Shown: positions 8,229-10,651 of the stretch, piece after piece
Layout of the letters: each line of letters opens with the position of its first letter
How positions within the stretch are numbered: position 1 is the stretch's first letter
Source: Ignavibacteriota bacterium
GTDB taxonomy: Bacteria; Bacteroidota; UBA10030; JAHEZR01
Length of the DNA: 10,651 nt
Reading direction: 5' to 3'
NCBI GenBank assembly: GCA_023251005.1
Contig: JAHEZR010000025.1
Span: forward strand, 1 to 10,651
Program-made: the position numbers and the translations under genes
The notes under the pieces: model-generated
What the model saw: the letters and a program-made list of their open reading frames with translations, nothing else
Told to the model about the DNA's origin: nothing
The model's database searches: none

Positions 8229-8283
8229 TTTGGATGGGTCAAGAGGAACGGGAGTGCCGTTCGGCAGATCGAAGAGCTACATT

Positions 8284-9564
8284 TCAAGTACCTGCCGCGT
8301 AGTCTCGGATATACTCGTGCTGATCCTTTGAAAGTTTGTCGATCGAGATTTCCATCGTCTGGAGTTTGTAGCGAGCGATCTCCTCGTCCTGCTCTTTTGG
8401 AATGTCGTACACCCTGTTCTCGAGGCGCTTTCCCTTCTTGAAAAAATCGATGAGCCAGAGGTGTGACATGAACTGATTCGCGAAAGACATGTCCATGACC
8501 TCGGAGGGATGTCCCTCTGCTGCCGCGAGATTCACGAGCCGTCCCTTGGCAAGGACGTAGATACGTTTTCCATTCTTTAGGAGATACTCTTCATTATTTG
8601 GGCGGACCTCCTGAACGCTTTTCGTAAGCCTTTTCAGGTCCACGAGGTTGATCTCGCAATCATAGTGACCGGAATTGCAAACAATAGCGCCATCCCGCAT
8701 GACGCGGAAATGTTTCTCCGTGACGATGTCTTTCACTCCCGTCGTCGTGACGAAGATCTCGCCGATTGTTGCTGCTTCGTCCATACTCATTACCCTGTGG
8801 CCATCGAGTGTCGCTTTGAGAGCCGCTGTTGGTATTACTTCGGTGACAATCGTATTCGCGCCAAGACCTTTTGCACGAGTGGCGACTCCGCGTCCACAAT
8901 GGCCGTACCCTGCAACGACAAAATTCTTCCCGGCTAGGAGAACGCTCGTTGCCCTGAGAATTCCATCAATCGTTGATTGACCCGTGCCATACACGTTGTC
9001 GAAGTCCCACTTGGTCTCCGCGTCGTTCACAGCGACGACAGGGTATTTCAGTGCACTGTCCTGAGCCATTGCTCGGAGTCGATGAACGCCCGTTGTTGTC
9101 TCTTCAGTGCCGCCTATTACGGTTTCCATCGCGAGTTCGGGATGGCGGTTGTGGATCGTAAAGATGAGATCGGCACCATCGTCGAGTGTGAGGTTGGGTT
9201 TAATTTTGAGTGTCTGTTCGATGCACCAGTAAAACTCTTTCACGTTCATACCATGCCAGGCAAAAATGGAGATCCCTTCTCTGGCAAGTGCGGCGGCTAC
9301 ATTATCCTGCGTCGAGAGGGGGTTGCATCCGCTCCAGCTCACCTCGGCACCGGCTTCGACAAATGTTTTAGTCAGAACTGCAGTTTCTTTTGTGACGTGA
9401 AGGCAGCCAGCAATACGGAATCCTCTCAGCGGTCTCGTCTTCCGGTATTTCTCGCGGAGTCCCATGAGGACGGGCATCCGCGATTCTGCCCACGCGATCC
9501 GCATCTGGCCCTCACTTGCAAGTTTCAAATCACGAACTTTGTACACCCCTTTTTTCTCGTCCAT
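8284..9564 (-). CDS. ahcY: S-adenosyl-L-homocysteine hydrolase (short, archaeal/Thermotoga-like type)
   Basis: NAD-dependent cytoplasmic enzyme that splits S-adenosylhomocysteine into homocysteine and adenosine, relieving product inhibition of methyltransferases. At 426 aa it is close to the short forms. Conserved elements are CLHVTKETAVL at 54-64; LTLDDGADL at 126-133, with the catalytic Asp region; GGTEETTTGVHRL at 151-163; NDAETKWDFDN at 180-190, with Lys185, Asp189 and Asn190 at the expected catalytic spacing; the NAD loop GYGHCGRG at 219-226; CNSGHYDCEI at 296-305, with His300; and AEGHPSEVMDMSFANQ at 349-364. YGTGQST (192-198) replaces the YGCRES of long bacterial forms, and the C-terminus lacks the KxxHYRY tail. 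Some archaeal relatives of this type prefer S-inosylhomocysteine, so nucleoside preference is not certain. It starts 12 nt after the PhyH-family gene, which suggests cotranscription. Confidence 0.96.
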   Translation of the reverse strand: MDEKKGVYKVRDLKLASEGQMRIAWAESRMPVLMGLREKYRKTRPLRGFRIAGCLHVTKETAVLTKTFVEAGAEVSWSGCNPLSTQDNVAAALAREGISIFAWHGMNVKEFYWCIEQTLKIKPNLTLDDGADLIFTIHNRHPELAMETVIGGTEETTTGVHRLRAMAQDSALKYPVVAVNDAETKWDFDNVYGTGQSTIDGILRATSVLLAGKNFVVAGYGHCGRGVATRAKGLGANTIVTEVIPTAALKATLDGHRVMSMDEAATIGEIFVTTTGVKDIVTEKHFRVMRDGAIVCNSGHYDCEINLVDLKRLTKSVQEVRPNNEEYLLKNGKRIYVLAKGRLVNLAAAEGHPSEVMDMSFANQFMSHLWLIDFFKKGKRLENRVYDIPKEQDEEIARYKLQTMEISIDKLSKDQHEYIRDYAAGT

Positions 9565-9576
9565 ATTCTCTCGGCA

Positions 9577-10596
9577 TTATCCTTTCTTCGTTTTCCATGT
9601 ATTCTCGTTTGGATCCCAAGCACTAGCCATCTCGCCAGATTTCGATTCTGCGTGCGCCGGGGCTCGGGGACTAATCACTTTTGGCGGCTGAAGTGCAGCG
9701 CAACGTGTACCAAACTTCGGTTGTGCGAATGGGAGATGTGTTGTACCTCGCGCAAGGATATGACAGTAGTTGGCGCTGTCCCCTACAAAAGGGACACCGT
9801 GATTCCAAGGGACCCATGAGCGCGCATTACAGTAGTGTGACACAAACGCTCGCCGCCAACGTTCTCTGGTGCGGTTCGGATAGGACCGATGCAACAAGTG
9901 GCCATGAGAAAATATCACGTCGCCTGGTCTCACGGGGACTGGTGCCCACTCGTATTTCTTCCCGACGGCGGATAGAGTGTTAACCTCGTCGTCTAAGTCG
10001 CTGATGTTCTCGACATGTTTCAGGTTGGTAAATGCGCCGTCGCTGTGGACAAATGCAGTTTCGGAGTATTCGCCGGGATAAATGGGTTCGCAGTGTGAGC
10101 CCTTCGCGAACCACAGGCAGCCGTTTTCCTCATCGACATCATCGATTGCCAGCCACGCACCGATGAGGGTATCAGGGTACGTCGTGATGTAATAGGCGTC
10201 TTGATGCCATCCTTGACCTCCTCTTCCAGGAGGATTGTAGAAAAGCATCGTCTGCAGCGCCAGGACGTCAGGCCCGACGAGGGCCTCGAGAACATCCAAG
10301 ACACGAGGATGCAAGAAGAATCTTTCTGCCGTCGCATCAACGCGATGGAGCATATGGACGCGCGTGAAGCGCTGGAGAAGCTGTTCTTGTGTTGCATCTG
10401 GCGGAGGTGGATCAACACCTGGCACAGAAACCCCCCCATAAAACAGATCCATTGAATGTCGTTCGAGTTCTTTGAGGTCGTCTGATGGGACTAAATCCCG
10501 CACGACGAGATAGCCATAATGTTGGTAATGAACATACTCTTCGGTTGTCACCATATACCGGTCAGCCCGCCGTTCCGCCAACACTCGATAAGACAT
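9577..10596 (-). CDS. Phytanoyl-CoA dioxygenase (PhyH) family Fe(II)/2-oxoglutarate oxygenase
   Basis: Predicted cytoplasmic non-haem iron oxygenase that couples 2-oxoglutarate decarboxylation to hydroxylation of a small-molecule substrate. In 339 aa the family pattern is clear: YGYLVVRDLV at 27-36 near the N-terminus; the iron-binding HQD (His131, Asp133) in GQGWHQDAYY; GAWLAIDDVDEENGCLWFAKGSH at 146-168; and the distal His236 in RPGDVIFSHGHLLHRSYPN, followed by arginines at 246-249, one of which would bind the 2-oxoglutarate carboxylate. The ATG at 10596 is supported by GAGAGGA nine nt upstream (10606-10612). The substrate cannot be read from sequence; bacterial members act on many compounds besides phytanoyl-CoA. 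The gene directly precedes ahcY by 12 nt, which could mean a functional link or simply a shared transcript. Confidence 0.9.
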   Translation of the reverse strand: MSYRVLAERRADRYMVTTEEYVHYQHYGYLVVRDLVPSDDLKELERHSMDLFYGGVSVPGVDPPPPDATQEQLLQRFTRVHMLHRVDATAERFFLHPRVLDVLEALVGPDVLALQTMLFYNPPGRGGQGWHQDAYYITTYPDTLIGAWLAIDDVDEENGCLWFAKGSHCEPIYPGEYSETAFVHSDGAFTNLKHVENISDLDDEVNTLSAVGKKYEWAPVPVRPGDVIFSHGHLLHRSYPNRTRERWRRAFVSHYCNARSWVPWNHGVPFVGDSANYCHILARGTTHLPFAQPKFGTRCAALQPPKVISPRAPAHAESKSGEMASAWDPNENTWKTKKG

Positions 10597-10605
10597 TTTC
10601 TTTTT

Positions 10606-10612
10606 TCCTCTC
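10606..10612 (-). promoter_or_regulatory. Shine-Dalgarno site for the PhyH-family gene
   Basis: GAGAGGA on the minus strand, nine nt before the ATG at 10596. It supports this start over the internal Met15 (MVTTEEY). The remaining bases to the window's right edge hold no promoter I can support. Confidence 0.6.
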
Positions 10613-10651
10613 TATTTAATTCACACCTCGATGTAGCTTCTTGGCAAGATC

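Noticed and set aside
7533..8441. Plus-strand open frame of 302 codons opposite the bactofilin-like gene (and a 154-codon one at 7714-8178)
   Set aside because: Antisense to a well-supported gene with a strong ribosome binding site. The translation is low in recognisable motifs and looks like the complement of glycine-rich repeats.
8977..9819. Plus-strand open frame of 280 codons across the ahcY/PhyH junction
   Set aside because: It overlaps two highly conserved enzymes on the other strand. No family motif or ribosome binding site was seen.

Overview
All genes in this window lie on the minus strand and are read right to left. The proteins suggest a free-living bacterium of the Bacteroidota/Chlorobiota (FCB) group, perhaps close to Ignavibacteria. 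This is inference. It rests on the large secreted lamin-tail-domain protein with a FlgD-like 'NPFSPDGDG' C-terminal domain, the exported bactofilin-like protein, the short 'TGQST' type of S-adenosylhomocysteine hydrolase and a soluble acyl-ACP desaturase. Strong Shine-Dalgarno sites are present in front of some genes but missing in front of others.

In transcription order: (1) 10596-9577, a phytanoyl-CoA dioxygenase (PhyH) family Fe(II)/2-oxoglutarate enzyme. (2) 9564-8284, S-adenosylhomocysteine hydrolase, 12 nt downstream and probably cotranscribed. (3) 8216-7035, an exported bactofilin-like beta-helix protein with a lipobox and C-terminal membrane helices, preceded by a strong ribosome binding site. 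(4) 6864-2608, a 1418-residue secreted protein made of a jelly-roll-like N-terminal domain, four CARDB + lamin-tail-domain units and a C-terminal FlgD-like domain. (5) 2414-1434, a diiron acyl-ACP desaturase with a possible promoter upstream and a possible terminator directly after its stop codon. (6) 1211-393, glutamate racemase (murI). (7) 281-1, the N-terminal part of a PflA-like radical SAM protein that runs off the left edge.

The genes do not form one obvious pathway. Common threads are the cell envelope (racemase for peptidoglycan, desaturase for membrane lipids, exported beta-helix protein, surface protein) and methyl-cycle housekeeping (AhcY). The least ordinary items are the four-unit surface protein, whose units keep an exact 834-bp period between their lamin-tail motifs; the membrane-anchored, apparently extracytoplasmic bactofilin-like protein; and the close PhyH-AhcY pair. 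I found no mobile element, CRISPR array, tRNA or rRNA, and no clear evidence of a new defence or biosynthetic system.
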